Made by a program: the position numbers and the translations under genes
Part shown: positions 23,332 through 30,235 of the stretch, piece by piece
Layout of the letters: each line of letters starts with the position of its first letter
How positions within the stretch are numbered: position 1 is the first letter of the stretch
From: an uncultured Eubacterium sp.
Lineage (GTDB): Bacteria; Bacillota; Clostridia; Oscillospirales; Acutalibacteraceae
Assembly: GCA_905233805.1 (NCBI GenBank)
Contig: CAJOER010000006.1
Coordinates: forward strand, 13,218 to 43,452
DNA: 30,235 nt
Direction of reading: 5' to 3'
The notes under the pieces: model-generated
What the model saw: the letters and a program-made list of their open reading frames with translations, nothing else
What the model was told of the DNA's origin: nothing
The model's database searches: none

Positions 23332-24720
23332 ATGAAATGTGCTATTATTCTTGCCGGCGGCAAGGGTACAAGAATGAAGAGCGACAAGCCCAAGGTAATG
23401 TGCGAGGTTCTTTTCCAGCCTATGATAAAGCACGTTATCGACGCCGTAAAAGAGGCGGGCGTTAAAGATATATGCGTTATTACGGGATACGAGCATCAGG
23501 TGGTTGAAGATTACCTTAAAGGCGTTGACGAAAATATAAAGACGGCGCTTCAGTCCCCGCAGCTCGGAACCGGCCACGCGGTTATGCAGGCGAGGGAGTT
23601 TATCTCGTCGCACAAGGCGGACGACATCCTCATATTAAACGGCGACGGTCCGCTCATGGACAGCGACACGATTAATAAGGCGTATAACTATCACAAGAGC
23701 AACAACAACGGAATTACGCTTGTAAGCGCCGTTGTTGACGATACTCACGGCATAGGCCACATCAAGCGCGACAAGAACGGAACGCTTCTTAAAATCGTTG
23801 AGGATAAAGACGCGACGGACGACGAAAAGCTCATAAAAGAGAGCAACTCGGGAACCTACTGGTTCAAAGGCTCTTCGCTCCTTTACGCTATTGATAATAT
23901 CACCAACGATAACGTTCAGAAGGAATATTACCTTACCGATTCGCTTGAACTGCTTATCAAAAAGGGTGAAAACAAGGGCGCGTATATAGCCGAAAACAGC
24001 GAGGTTATTCTCGGCGCGAACGACAGGGTTCAGCTAAACGACCTCAATACGATAATGAGGAGAAATATTAACGACGCACATATGTTAAACGGCGTTGATA
24101 TTCCCTGCACGGACGGGGTTATGATAGGCAAGAACGTTAAAATCGGAAACGGCTCGCAGATTCTGCCGAACACCATTATTATCGGCGATACGGTTATCGG
24201 CGAGAATTGCATTATAGGCCCGAATTCCTGGATTGATTCGTCAACCGTCGGAAACGGCGTGATACTCGACAACTGCAAGGTGCTTGACTCAACAATTGAG
24301 GACGGCGTTGACTGCGGTCCCTTTGTAAAAATCAGAGCGAAAAGCGTAATTAAAAAGAACGTTCATATCGGCAACTTTGTTGAGGTTAAGAACTCAACGG
24401 TCGGCGAGGGAACAAAGTCGGCTCATCTTACCTATATAGGCGACAGCGACGTAGGCGAAAACGTAAACTTCGGCTGCGGCACGGTTACCTGCAACTATGA
24501 CGGAAAAACCAAGTCGCGCTGCAAGATAGGCGACGGAGCTTTCATCGGATGCAATACGAATCTTATCGCACCCGTAGAGGTCGGCGACAGGGCGTATATC
24601 GCAGCGGGTTCGACGATAACGGAAAATATTCCCGCCGACGCGCTTTCGGTTGCGCGCGCAAGACAGGCGAATAAAGAAGGCTGGGTTATAAAGAAAAAGC
24701 CGTATAAAGAGAAGAAGTAA
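23332..24720 (+). CDS. glmU: Bifunctional UDP-GlcNAc pyrophosphorylase / glucosamine-1-phosphate acetyltransferase
   Basis: The 462-residue length is normal. The N-terminal uridylyltransferase domain has the signature LAGGKGTRMKSDKPKV and LNGDGPL; the C-terminal part is a left-handed beta helix of hexapeptide repeats carrying the acetyltransferase site (GPFVKIRAKS, NFVEVKNS, HLTYIGDSDVGENVNFGCGT, CNYDGK). It acetylates GlcN-1-P and then makes UDP-GlcNAc, the precursor of peptidoglycan and wall polymers. Start ATG 23332 follows AAGGAG. The stop is 12 bases before a VanW-family lipoprotein, so wall precursor synthesis and envelope functions share an operon. The window also ends in a SIS-domain sugar-phosphate protein. 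Confidence 0.96.
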   Translation: MKCAIILAGGKGTRMKSDKPKVMCEVLFQPMIKHVIDAVKEAGVKDICVITGYEHQVVEDYLKGVDENIKTALQSPQLGTGHAVMQAREFISSHKADDILILNGDGPLMDSDTINKAYNYHKSNNNGITLVSAVVDDTHGIGHIKRDKNGTLLKIVEDKDATDDEKLIKESNSGTYWFKGSSLLYAIDNITNDNVQKEYYLTDSLELLIKKGENKGAYIAENSEVILGANDRVQLNDLNTIMRRNINDAHMLNGVDIPCTDGVMIGKNVKIGNGSQILPNTIIIGDTVIGENCIIGPNSWIDSSTVGNGVILDNCKVLDSTIEDGVDCGPFVKIRAKSVIKKNVHIGNFVEVKNSTVGEGTKSAHLTYIGDSDVGENVNFGCGTVTCNYDGKTKSRCKIGDGAFIGCNTNLIAPVEVGDRAYIAAGSTITENIPADALSVARARQANKEGWVIKKKPYKEKK

Positions 24721-24732
24721 AAGGAAAAAACG

Positions 24733-25665
24733 ATGAACAAGAGGATAATAAGTTTAATTCTCTGCGCAGTGCTTATTGCGTCAGCGTTTGCGGGGTGCAG
24801 AGTAAATAACGCGGGAGGAATCGAAGAGGCGGACACTACGGAGCTTACCACTACGACCACCACTCAGCCGACTACCGTAACCACTACGGAGGACACGGCG
24901 ACGACCTTCCCCGAGGATGAAACGAGAAAGATTTATAAGGGACTTGCCAAGGATACCGAGGGTTCGTATCCGTATAAAATTGCGGAATATACTACCCATT
25001 ATGACGGCTCAAACGTAACCCGTACGGCAAACCTTCGCGCTGCCGCGGAAAAAATTGACGATATAGTTATTCCCGACTCTCGGGTTTTCTCATTTAACCA
25101 GACGGTCGGAAAAAGAACGGTTACGGCAGGATATGACGAGGCGAAAATCATCAAGGACGGTGAGTTCGTCGACGGTTTGGGCGGCGGCGTATGTCAGGTA
25201 AGTTCTACTATTTTTGAATGTGTGCTCAGGGCGAATGCCAAGATTGTATCAAGAGCGGCGCACAGCCTTGAAATCAGCTACGTTCCGCTCGGCGGCGACG
25301 CTACGGTTCAGTGGAACAGCTGCGATTTTCAGTTTGAAAACACTCTCGGCTGTCCCATGAAGCTGAAAATGTCCTGCGGAAACGGCACGCTCACCTGTAC
25401 GGCGTATGCAAAAAAGGACGTAGACGTGGGGGATATTGACATTTCGATAAGCAGGAGCGGGGATACGTACTCGCTCAGAAGAACGGTTAACGGAAAGGTG
25501 AATTATACTACCCACAGCAAGTATTCAAAGCCGAAAACGACGACGAAGAAAGAAAATACTACGAAGAAAAAAGAAAAAAAGAAGGACAAAAAGAAAGACA
25601 AGAAGGCAGATAAAAAGAAGACCGAAAAGAAGAAAACTACTAAGAAAAAGAAGAAAAACGGGTAA
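24733..25665 (+). CDS. VanW-family lipoprotein with Lys-rich tail
   Basis: A 310-residue exported lipoprotein: the signal peptide ends SAFAGC. A Thr-rich flexible spacer (about residues 35-60) leads to a VanW domain at about 85-225, recognised by SRVFSFNQTVGKRT, the core GLGGGVCQVSSTIFE and SLEISYVPLGGDATV. The tail from about residue 255 is a long Lys/Thr-rich stretch with runs of KKEKKKDKKKDKK, suited to binding wall teichoic acids or other polyanions. VanW sits in some vancomycin-resistance clusters but its biochemistry is unknown; here its pairing with glmU points to cell-wall work. It follows AAAAGG at its start and precedes the next gene by 5 bases. Confidence 0.85.
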   Translation: MNKRIISLILCAVLIASAFAGCRVNNAGGIEEADTTELTTTTTTQPTTVTTTEDTATTFPEDETRKIYKGLAKDTEGSYPYKIAEYTTHYDGSNVTRTANLRAAAEKIDDIVIPDSRVFSFNQTVGKRTVTAGYDEAKIIKDGEFVDGLGGGVCQVSSTIFECVLRANAKIVSRAAHSLEISYVPLGGDATVQWNSCDFQFENTLGCPMKLKMSCGNGTLTCTAYAKKDVDVGDIDISISRSGDTYSLRRTVNGKVNYTTHSKYSKPKTTTKKENTTKKKEKKKDKKKDKKADKKKTEKKKTTKKKKKNG

Positions 25666-25670
25666 GTTTT

Positions 25671-26597
25671 ATGGAGAAGAAGAGTAAAAAAGCTATGGCG
25701 CTTAGAATAATATTATCCGTGTTCTGCGCGATTCTTGCGCTCGTTCTCGTTGTCGGGGTTATAAACGTTATTTACTATCCGCACTATAAAGACAGCAAGC
25801 GAAGCTTTGATATTTCCGCGCAGGAGCAGAATGACGGAATCTGCATTATGAGTTCCAATGTGAGGACGTGGAGCCCGCTTGATATGGGTAAAAAGAGCTG
25901 GTTTTACCGCGCGGACCTGCTGATAAAGAATATTGAAGGGGAAAAGCCTGATATACTCTGTTTTCAGGAGGTAACGAAGATGCACTATAATTACCTCAAC
26001 GAAAGTCTTAAAGGGTATGACAACGTTATCTGTTACCGCGACAAAAGCAAGTTCTCGGAAGGCTGCCCCGTTTACTATAACGTTAAGCGTTTTGATTTAA
26101 AGGACAAAGGCTCGTTCTGGCTTTCGGAAACGCCCGAGGTTATGAGCAAGGACTGGAATTCGGCGTGCTACCGCGTATGCTCTTACGTTATTCTTACGGA
26201 TAAGGAAAGCGGCAGGGATTTAGTTGTTTTCAACACTCACCTTGACCATATAAGCGACGAGGCAAGGATTAACGGAATTGCGGTTGTGCTTGATAAAATT
26301 AAGCAGTTCGGCGGTCTGCCGAGTATAATTACGGGAGATTTTAACGCCGAGGAGGACAGCGAGACCTATAAATCCGCAACGCAGAATTTCCTTGACGCCA
26401 AGTATCAGCTTGACAATCCTATGACGGGCGCGACCTATCAGGGTTTCGGCAAAGCGCTCGACAGGGAAAACATAGACTACTTTATGATTTCAAAGACGGG
26501 AATTAAGGTTAAGGATTACAAGATACTTGATAAAACCTACGACGGCGTTTACCCGAGCGACCACTTCCCGATTGTTATGAATTTTGAATTAGAATAA
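25671..26597 (+). CDS. Membrane-anchored endonuclease/exonuclease/phosphatase (EEP) family hydrolase
   Basis: A 308-residue protein with one N-terminal hydrophobic helix at about 10-32 and the catalytic domain presumably outside the cell. EEP motifs appear in order: SSNVRTW, metal ligand Glu in LCFQEV, NTHLDHIS, GDFNAEEDS and the terminal SDHFPI catalytic pair. The fold covers DNases, inositol phosphatases and sphingomyelinases, so the substrate could be a nucleic acid or phospholipid. The gap of 5 bases to the VanW gene and the terminator after the stop make it the last gene of the glmU operon. Confidence 0.85.
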   Translation: MEKKSKKAMALRIILSVFCAILALVLVVGVINVIYYPHYKDSKRSFDISAQEQNDGICIMSSNVRTWSPLDMGKKSWFYRADLLIKNIEGEKPDILCFQEVTKMHYNYLNESLKGYDNVICYRDKSKFSEGCPVYYNVKRFDLKDKGSFWLSETPEVMSKDWNSACYRVCSYVILTDKESGRDLVVFNTHLDHISDEARINGIAVVLDKIKQFGGLPSIITGDFNAEEDSETYKSATQNFLDAKYQLDNPMTGATYQGFGKALDRENIDYFMISKTGIKVKDYKILDKTYDGVYPSDHFPIVMNFELE

Positions 26598-26600
26598 GAA

Positions 26601-26628
26601 AAAAGACTGCCGTTTTCGGCAGTCTTTT
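26601..26628. terminator. Bidirectional terminator
   Basis: A perfect 12-bp stem AAAAGACTGCCG / CGGCAGTCTTTT with a TTTT loop. It ends the glmU operon and also sits at the stop codon of the small gene on the minus strand. Confidence 0.92.
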
Positions 26629-26752
26629 ATTCGAATAACGGCAGTTCTTCGTCGGGGAGGTTAAGGAGGTAGTTGAGCGCCCAGAGGACTTCCTCTTCCG
26701 GCGAGGTGCCGCCCGTGAGGTCAATCGTTTTTATTCTTTCTTCGTCGGTCAA
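26627..26752 (-). CDS. Probable 41-residue acidic small protein (TTG start)
   Basis: A short frame beginning TTG 26752 with AGGTG 7 bases upstream, ending at TAA in the terminator. The product starts MTDEERIKTIDLTGG and ends LPDEELPLFE, with a WALNYLLNL helix between acidic ends. Support comes from the full set of signals: promoter 26781-26810, ribosome binding site, frame and terminator in the right order. The TTG is the only possible start downstream of an in-frame stop. I recognise no family. It might be a small regulatory or adaptor protein; without homologues the call stays moderate. Confidence 0.55.
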   Translation of the reverse strand: MTDEERIKTIDLTGGTSPEEEVLWALNYLLNLPDEELPLFE

Positions 26753-26780
26753 AGGAAATCACCTGCGCTTTCATAGCTAT

Positions 26781-26810
26781 ATTATAACGGCACAAAAACT
26801 CCGCGGTAAA
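26781..26810 (-). promoter_or_regulatory. Promoter of the small-protein gene
   Basis: On the minus strand TTTACC (26805-26810), an 18-base spacer and TATAAT (26781-26786). Confidence 0.55.
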
Positions 26811-26848
26811 CGGGAACATTTGTTCTGTCCGAAATATGGGACACCTTA

Positions 26849-26877
26849 TTGAAAGGGTATACAAAATATGCTATAAT
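26849..26877 (+). promoter_or_regulatory. Promoter of the soluble DUF218 gene
   Basis: TTGAAA (26849-26854), 17 bases, TATAAT (26872-26877), with TG one base before the -10 box. Confidence 0.82.
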
Positions 26878-26904
26878 GGAGCAGAATAAGGGGAGAATAT
26901 ACAT

Positions 26905-27369
26905 ATGAGTTTTGATTATATACTTATTTTGGGCGGACCGCTCGACGGCGAAAAACCGAGTCCGCTTCTTTTTGAAAGAATAAAAAAGGGCGCCGAACTG
27001 CTCGGCGCAGACGAACACCTTAAAGCGGTTGTATCGGGCGGAACGAAGAGCGAAAGCCAGCCGCTCAGCGAGGCGGAGGTTATGAAAAACTCCCTTCTTG
27101 AACTCGGAATAAGCGGGGACAGGATAATCCTTGAAAATGAGGCAAAGACGACGCTTCAGAACTTTAAATATACCAAAGAACTGCTTGGCGCAGAGGCGAA
27201 AGCTGCCTTTGTAACAAACAAATTTCATATATGGAGAAGCAAGCGGATAATGAAGGCGGCGGGTGTTGAATATGAGGCAATCGCAGCGCCGAACGGGCAG
27301 CATTCCCTCGGCTTCAGAATAAGAGAGGGATTTTTAAGACCGTTTGCATTTTTCGGAAAATACGAATAA
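26905..27369 (+). CDS. DUF218 (YdcF-like) protein, short soluble form
   Basis: A 154-residue protein that consists of little but the DUF218 domain: YILILGGPLDG at the N-terminus, KAVVSGG, SEAEVMKNSLLELGI, ENEAKTTLQNF and AFVTNKFHIWRS. There is no signal peptide or membrane helix, unlike the other DUF218 gene at 18248-19045. YdcF of E. coli, the small soluble member, has been reported to bind SAM; the reaction is unknown. Start ATG 26905 follows AAGGGGAGA. It is monocistronic, between its own promoter and a shared terminator. Confidence 0.83.
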   Translation: MSFDYILILGGPLDGEKPSPLLFERIKKGAELLGADEHLKAVVSGGTKSESQPLSEAEVMKNSLLELGISGDRIILENEAKTTLQNFKYTKELLGAEAKAAFVTNKFHIWRSKRIMKAAGVEYEAIAAPNGQHSLGFRIREGFLRPFAFFGKYE

Positions 27370-27371
27370 AT

Positions 27372-27395
27372 AAAGGGTGCCGAAGCACCCTTTTT
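27372..27395. terminator. Bidirectional terminator between convergent genes
   Basis: A 9-bp stem AAAGGGTGC / GCACCCTTT with a CGAA loop, T-run on one side and A-run on the other. It serves the DUF218 gene and the convergent DUF5067-like gene. Confidence 0.9.
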
Positions 27396-27396
27396 A

Positions 27397-28059
27397 TTAT
27401 TCTTCTTTTTCTGTTTTCTTCTGCTTTTCGGTTTCTTTCTCTTTCGCGGTTTCTTCTTCGACGGGCAGTTCTTTATTCTTCTGCTGTGATTTAGGCTGGG
27501 TAAGCTTAACCGTGTAGGTGAACAGGTTAATTCCCGAAGCCATATCGACGTTAACGTCCTGCGTAGCGTCGGTTAAAACGTAGGAAAGAACAACCTTTGC
27601 GGTCTGACCGTTTCTTACTTTAATCATAGACTCGTCGGTAAGAATTTCCTCGGGGGAAACGCCTCCCTTGATTTCCTTATTGTTCTGGTAAGCGGTAACG
27701 TCAACCGCCTCGGCAAAAGAGCGTCCCTCTTCGCCGTAATTCGTGAATTCGAGTTCAAGCGTAAGAGTATAGGTTTTATTCTTGTTGTCGATAAGAGAAT
27801 TTTTCTTAGATATAATATTGTAATTGCCGAGGTTGCCCTGAGTGGCAGCCTTTTTATCGTTAAGCCCCGTTGTCTGAACAAAAGAGCCGAGCGCGTTATA
27901 GGTTACATACTTGGTATGGATTTCGTTGGCAAGAATAAGCGAATTAACGATAAACGTAAGAATGATAAAAACTAAGATAGTTATACGGATTTTATTCTTC
28001 TTGCTTACTTTGTTTTTCGGCTTTTCGCCGGATTCGTTATTGTTTAAAGGAATATTCAT
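27397..28059 (-). CDS. Single-pass membrane protein with DUF5067-like extracellular domain
   Basis: A 220-residue protein. A basic cytoplasmic N-terminus is followed by one hydrophobic helix at about 26-45, then a beta-rich domain with LELEFTNYGEEGRSF, VTAYQNNKEIKGG and the pattern of DUF5067/DUF4352-type extracellular domains. The tail is a Glu/Lys low-complexity segment. Such proteins are exported, often as lipoproteins; this one is instead anchored by an N-terminal helix. The ribosome binding site AAGGAGA lies 9 bases before ATG. Transcribed alone from a consensus promoter, divergent from rplM. Function unknown. Confidence 0.7.
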   Translation of the reverse strand: MNIPLNNNESGEKPKNKVSKKNKIRITILVFIILTFIVNSLILANEIHTKYVTYNALGSFVQTTGLNDKKAATQGNLGNYNIISKKNSLIDNKNKTYTLTLELEFTNYGEEGRSFAEAVDVTAYQNNKEIKGGVSPEEILTDESMIKVRNGQTAKVVLSYVLTDATQDVNVDMASGINLFTYTVKLTQPKSQQKNKELPVEEETAKEKETEKQKKTEKEE

Positions 28060-28089
28060 AATCTGTTCTCCTTAAAATTCGGTATAAAC

Positions 28090-28118
28090 ATTATAACCTT
28101 TAATATTTAGCGTGTCAA
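28090..28118 (-). promoter_or_regulatory. Consensus promoter of the DUF5067-like gene
   Basis: On the minus strand TTGACA (28113-28118), 17 bases, TATAAT (28090-28095): a full match to the sigma-A consensus. Confidence 0.85.
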
Positions 28119-28144
28119 CAAGAAGATTTTTTGTAAATTATAAA

Positions 28145-28184
28145 CGAGAAAAATATATGAAAAAACGAGAAAAAGCGAGAAAAA
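28145..28184. repeat. Three CGAGAAAAA repeats with helically phased A-tracts
   Basis: Exact copies start at 28145, 28166 and 28176, that is 21 and 10 bases apart, on one face of the helix. They lie upstream of the rplM promoter. Confidence 0.65.
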
Positions 28185-28216
28185 CGGAGCAAGTTGAAAT
28201 TATTTTAATTTAGGTG

Positions 28217-28245
28217 TTGACAATTTAATTTGATTTTGATATTAT
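28217..28245 (+). promoter_or_regulatory. Promoter of the rplM-rpsI operon
   Basis: TTGACA (28217-28222), 17 bases, TATTAT (28240-28245). The predicted start leaves a leader of only about 30 bases, too short for an L13-type leader RNA. Confidence 0.82.
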
Positions 28246-28282
28246 ATGCAGGCACTAAAAAATAATTTCGGAGGAAAAGATT

Positions 28283-28711
28283 ATGTCAACATTTATGCCT
28301 AAGGCTGACGAAATCGAACGCAAGTGGTACGTTATCGACGCTGCCGGCAAGCCGCTCGGTAAAGTTGCTGCTGAGGCTGCTGTTCTTCTCAGAGGAAAGC
28401 ATAAGCCCATCTTCACACCCAACGTTGACTGCGGTGATTTCGTTATTATCATTAACACGGATAAGGTTGTACTTACCGGTAACAAGCTTGAAAAGAAGAC
28501 TTATTATCATCATTCAGGTTATATCGGAAACCTTAAAGAGGTTAAATACTCAACTCTTATGAAGGACAAGAGCGATTTCGCTATGAAGCTTGCTGTTAAG
28601 GGTATGATTCCCGACACAACAATCGGAAGAAAGCAGCTCACAAGAGTTAAGATTTACAAGAACGCAGAACACAAGCACGAGGCTCAGCAGCCCGAGGCTT
28701 ACGAATTTTAA
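28283..28711 (+). CDS. rplM: 50S ribosomal protein L13 (uL13)
   Basis: The 142-residue length is normal. It begins MSTFMPKADEIERKWYVIDA and contains GKPLGKVAAEAAVLLRGKHK and KTYYHHSGYIGNLK, the uL13 signatures. It binds 23S rRNA early in large-subunit assembly. ATG 28283 follows GGAGG. Codons favour GCT and CTT more than the surrounding genes do, as expected for high expression. It is followed 16 bases later by rpsI, the conserved bacterial pair. Confidence 0.98.
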   Translation: MSTFMPKADEIERKWYVIDAAGKPLGKVAAEAAVLLRGKHKPIFTPNVDCGDFVIIINTDKVVLTGNKLEKKTYYHHSGYIGNLKEVKYSTLMKDKSDFAMKLAVKGMIPDTTIGRKQLTRVKIYKNAEHKHEAQQPEAYEF

Positions 28712-28727
28712 AGGAGGGTTATAGAGT

Positions 28728-29126
28728 ATGTATGAATCAAATCCTTATTTCTACGGAACAGGAAGAAGAAAAGAATCTGTAGCCCGCGTACGTGTTTATG
28801 CAGGCACGGGAAAAATTACAATTAACGACAGAGATATCGACGATTATTTCGGACTTGAGACACTTAAGCTTATCGTTCGTCAGCCGCTTACAATAACGGA
28901 GACGACCGAAAAGTTTGACATCGTATGCCGTGTTAACGGCGGCGGCGTAACAGGTCAGGCAGGCGCAATCCGCCACGGCCTTGCAAGAGCTCTTCTTCAG
29001 TATGACGAGAGCCTTCGCCCCGTTCTTAAGAAGGCAGGCTTCCTCACTCGTGACCCGAGAATGAAGGAAAGAAAGAAATACGGTCTCAAAGGCGCTCGCC
29101 GTGCACCGCAGTTCTCAAAGAGATAA
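28728..29126 (+). CDS. rpsI: 30S ribosomal protein S9 (uS9)
   Basis: A 132-residue protein of normal length with YGTGRRKESVARVRV near the N-terminus and the closing RAPQFSKR, whose C-terminal tail reaches the P-site tRNA anticodon stem. GGGVTGQAGAIRHGLARALL is the other hallmark. AAAGGAGG precedes the ATG. The last 18 or so bases of the gene, with a few bases beyond, recur in altered form at 29261-29281. Confidence 0.98.
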   Translation: MYESNPYFYGTGRRKESVARVRVYAGTGKITINDRDIDDYFGLETLKLIVRQPLTITETTEKFDIVCRVNGGGVTGQAGAIRHGLARALLQYDESLRPVLKKAGFLTRDPRMKERKKYGLKGARRAPQFSKR

Positions 29127-29136
29127 TTTGGTTTTT

Positions 29137-29170
29137 AAAGCACTTCCTTTCGGGAGTGCTTTTCTTTTTA
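29137..29170 (+). terminator. Intrinsic terminator of the rplM-rpsI operon
   Basis: An 11-bp stem AAAGCACTTCC / GGGAGTGCTTT (one G-U pair) with a TTTC loop, followed by T-rich sequence. Confidence 0.9.
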
Positions 29171-29281
29171 ACGGCGGAGCGTCCACTGCGGGTCCTCGGA
29201 GCATAGCTCCTGCGGTCGAAACTAAAAACAGTCCACCGGACTGTTTTATTAACGTTTCGACAGTTCTCAAGAGATAACTTG
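29171..29281. repeat. Palindromic intergenic element plus duplicated rpsI 3' end
   Basis: An inverted repeat GTCGAAAC (29215-29222) / GTTTCGAC (29254-29261) encloses a second, perfect 10-bp one AAAACAGTCC / GGACTGTTTT (29225-29247). A small hairpin GGAGC/GCTCC lies at 29198-29210. Immediately after, 29261-29281 repeats rpsI bases 29109-29130 with one deletion and one change. No reading frame is evident. Confidence 0.65.
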
Positions 29282-29290
29282 TTTATACAG

Positions 29291-29318
29291 AAAAACGCTT
29301 CCGGACGGAAGCGTTTTT
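29291..29318. terminator. Bidirectional terminator after the SIS-domain gene
   Basis: A 12-bp perfect stem AAAAACGCTTCC / GGAAGCGTTTTT with a GGAC loop, 2 bases beyond the stop of the minus-strand SIS gene. It works for read-through from rpsI as well. Confidence 0.9.
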
Positions 29319-29320
29319 AT

Positions 29321-30235
29321 TTATCCCGCCTGGCGGGAGGACTCGGAGGCGAGAATGTCTTTTGCGGTATCAATGGCTTTTTCAAGCGCTGAAAGGGCGG
29401 TAAGGGTATCGAAAAGAGGGAGGCTGTCGGTTACGGGGATTACCAAATCAAAGCCGCTCATTTCGTTTTCAATATTTGCGGTAGTGTAAATCAGAGTCTG
29501 CGCGCCGAGGGAGGCAAAGCGCCTTGCATAGTAAAGGGATGAGGGAATATATTCCTTGTTGGTTAAAAACAGGATAACGAGGCTTTCGCCTATCAAATCC
29601 GCACAGTCGTCAGACAGCTCCGAACAGGGAAGCGCACAGGCGGGGACCTTTAAGTTTTTACGTATTTCCGCCGCGGCTTCAAGAGAAAGGGCAAAGTCGC
29701 TCCCCGTTCCCGTAACAAAAATACTGTCGCTCGAGAGAATTGCTTTTGCGCTTTCGGTATTTTCGGCGCAGGGCTTTAACGCAGAGGAAATTTTACCTGC
29801 AAGGAGTTCCGAAAGCTTAACCGCAACGTTCATATATCTTTCGCTCACAACCTCGCATTTATTGCCGAGCCAGAGGGTAAAAAGTCCGAGGGAAAGCACG
29901 CAGGAAAGGTATGAAGCGGCTCCGTCGGGCGTGTTTTCGGGGAGGCGGATTATTTTTTCACACTCCCGCGTAAGGGAGGAAAAAACGGCGCAGGTAACGC
30001 CGAGAACCGTTGTGCCAAAACGCTTTGCGCGGTTTATGCACGCAAGGGTGTTCTTATCCTCGCCCGATGGGGAAACGGCGATTAAAAGAGTGTCCTTATC
30101 AAAAAGGGTTCCCGAGTTGAGCAGCTCGCCCGATTCGGCTGCGGTGACGGGGATATCGCTGAGCGCTTCAAGACTGTATGAGGAAAGGACGGCGGCGCGA
30201 AACGAGGCGCCGCTTCCCGTTATAATTATTCTGAA
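29321..30235 (-). CDS. Double-SIS-domain sugar-phosphate protein (N-terminus outside window)
   Basis: The frame is open through the window edge and gives 304 residues of the C-terminal part. Two SIS modules are seen. The first begins IITGSGASFRAAVLSSYSLE and has the phosphosugar-binding SPSGEDKNTL, the counterpart of the SQSGET loop of GlmS. The second begins IFVTGTGSDFALSLEAAAEI. The layout matches the isomerase half of GlmS and GlmS-like deaminases/isomerases (AgaS, FrlB). The usual GlmS C-terminal signature KSVTVE is absent and the chain ends in a short Ala/Ser tail, so classical GlmS is unlikely. A true assignment needs the missing N-terminus, especially whether a glutaminase domain exists. 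Confidence 0.8.
   Translation of the reverse strand, partial: FRIIITGSGASFRAAVLSSYSLEALSDIPVTAAESGELLNSGTLFDKDTLLIAVSPSGEDKNTLACINRAKRFGTTVLGVTCAVFSSLTRECEKIIRLPENTPDGAASYLSCVLSLGLFTLWLGNKCEVVSERYMNVAVKLSELLAGKISSALKPCAENTESAKAILSSDSIFVTGTGSDFALSLEAAAEIRKNLKVPACALPCSELSDDCADLIGESLVILFLTNKEYIPSSLYYARRFASLGAQTLIYTTANIENEMSGFDLVIPVTDSLPLFDTLTALSALEKAIDTAKDILASESSRQAG

Noticed and set aside
28060..28282. L13 leader RNA or other riboswitch before rplM
   Set aside because: A consensus promoter at 28217-28245 leaves only about 30 bases of leader, with no room for a structured autoregulatory element.
29321..29899. A separate 192-residue protein starting at 29899
   Set aside because: The same frame stays open to the window edge and encodes a first SIS domain, so this is an internal start of a longer gene.

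Overview
The window looks like a chromosome segment from an anaerobic low-to-moderate-GC Firmicute, most likely class Clostridia and probably an Oscillospirales/Ruminococcaceae-type gut bacterium. This is an inference from gene content and signals: Gram-positive sigma-A promoters with 17-bp spacers, AGGAGG ribosome binding sites, lipobox lipoproteins, a VanW-family protein, pyruvate phosphate dikinase, a GPH-type sugar symporter beside a GH36 alpha-galactosidase, B12-dependent radical SAM proteins and many short hairpin-plus-U terminators. No rRNA, tRNA, CRISPR array, prophage or intact insertion sequence was seen. Coding density is very high, with 1-4 bp overlaps and shared terminators between convergent genes.

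Region 1 (1-6.6 kb, + strand): the 3' part of a radical SAM gene, a B12-binding radical SAM enzyme, a polyprenyl-phosphate-type GT2 glycosyltransferase and a multi-spanning membrane protein, followed by 1-phosphofructokinase and an unusual single-chain HPr-Enzyme I fusion. Region 2 (6.6-11.9 kb): on the minus strand, a TtcA-like PP-loop ATPase and a GPH-family sugar transporter. Divergent from them is an alpha-galactosidase gene broken by an internal deletion and frameshift, then the stub of a secreted protein and a RadC-like protein that has lost its metal ligands. Region 3 (12.0-18.2 kb, +): an orphan solute-binding lipoprotein, an NSS-type Na+ symporter with an overlapping HAD phosphatase, the rRNA methyltransferase RlmB and an 808-residue membrane protein with P1B-type ATPase architecture but no catalytic motifs.

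Region 4 (18.2-23.1 kb, minus): a membrane DUF218 protein, a secreted CAP-like/Fn3 protein and pyruvate phosphate dikinase with an unusual C-terminal helical tail. Region 5 (23.3-26.6 kb, +): glmU, a VanW-family lipoprotein and a membrane-anchored EEP-family hydrolase, apparently one operon, followed by a probable 41-residue small protein on the other strand. Region 6 (26.9-30.2 kb): a soluble DUF218 protein, a DUF5067-like membrane protein, the rplM-rpsI operon, a palindromic repeat with a duplicated rpsI tail, and an incomplete double-SIS sugar-phosphate protein.

Functional themes: PEP and sugar phosphate metabolism (fruK, HPr-EI, ppdK), alpha-galactoside use (transporter plus decayed GH36), envelope precursor synthesis (glmU, GT2, VanW, two DUF218 proteins, SIS protein) and translation (rplM, rpsI, rlmB, TtcA-like). 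The strongest candidate for undescribed biology is the P-type ATPase-like pseudoenzyme. The HPr-EI fusion with no visible EII, the RadC-like protein without metal ligands and the ppdK tail come next.
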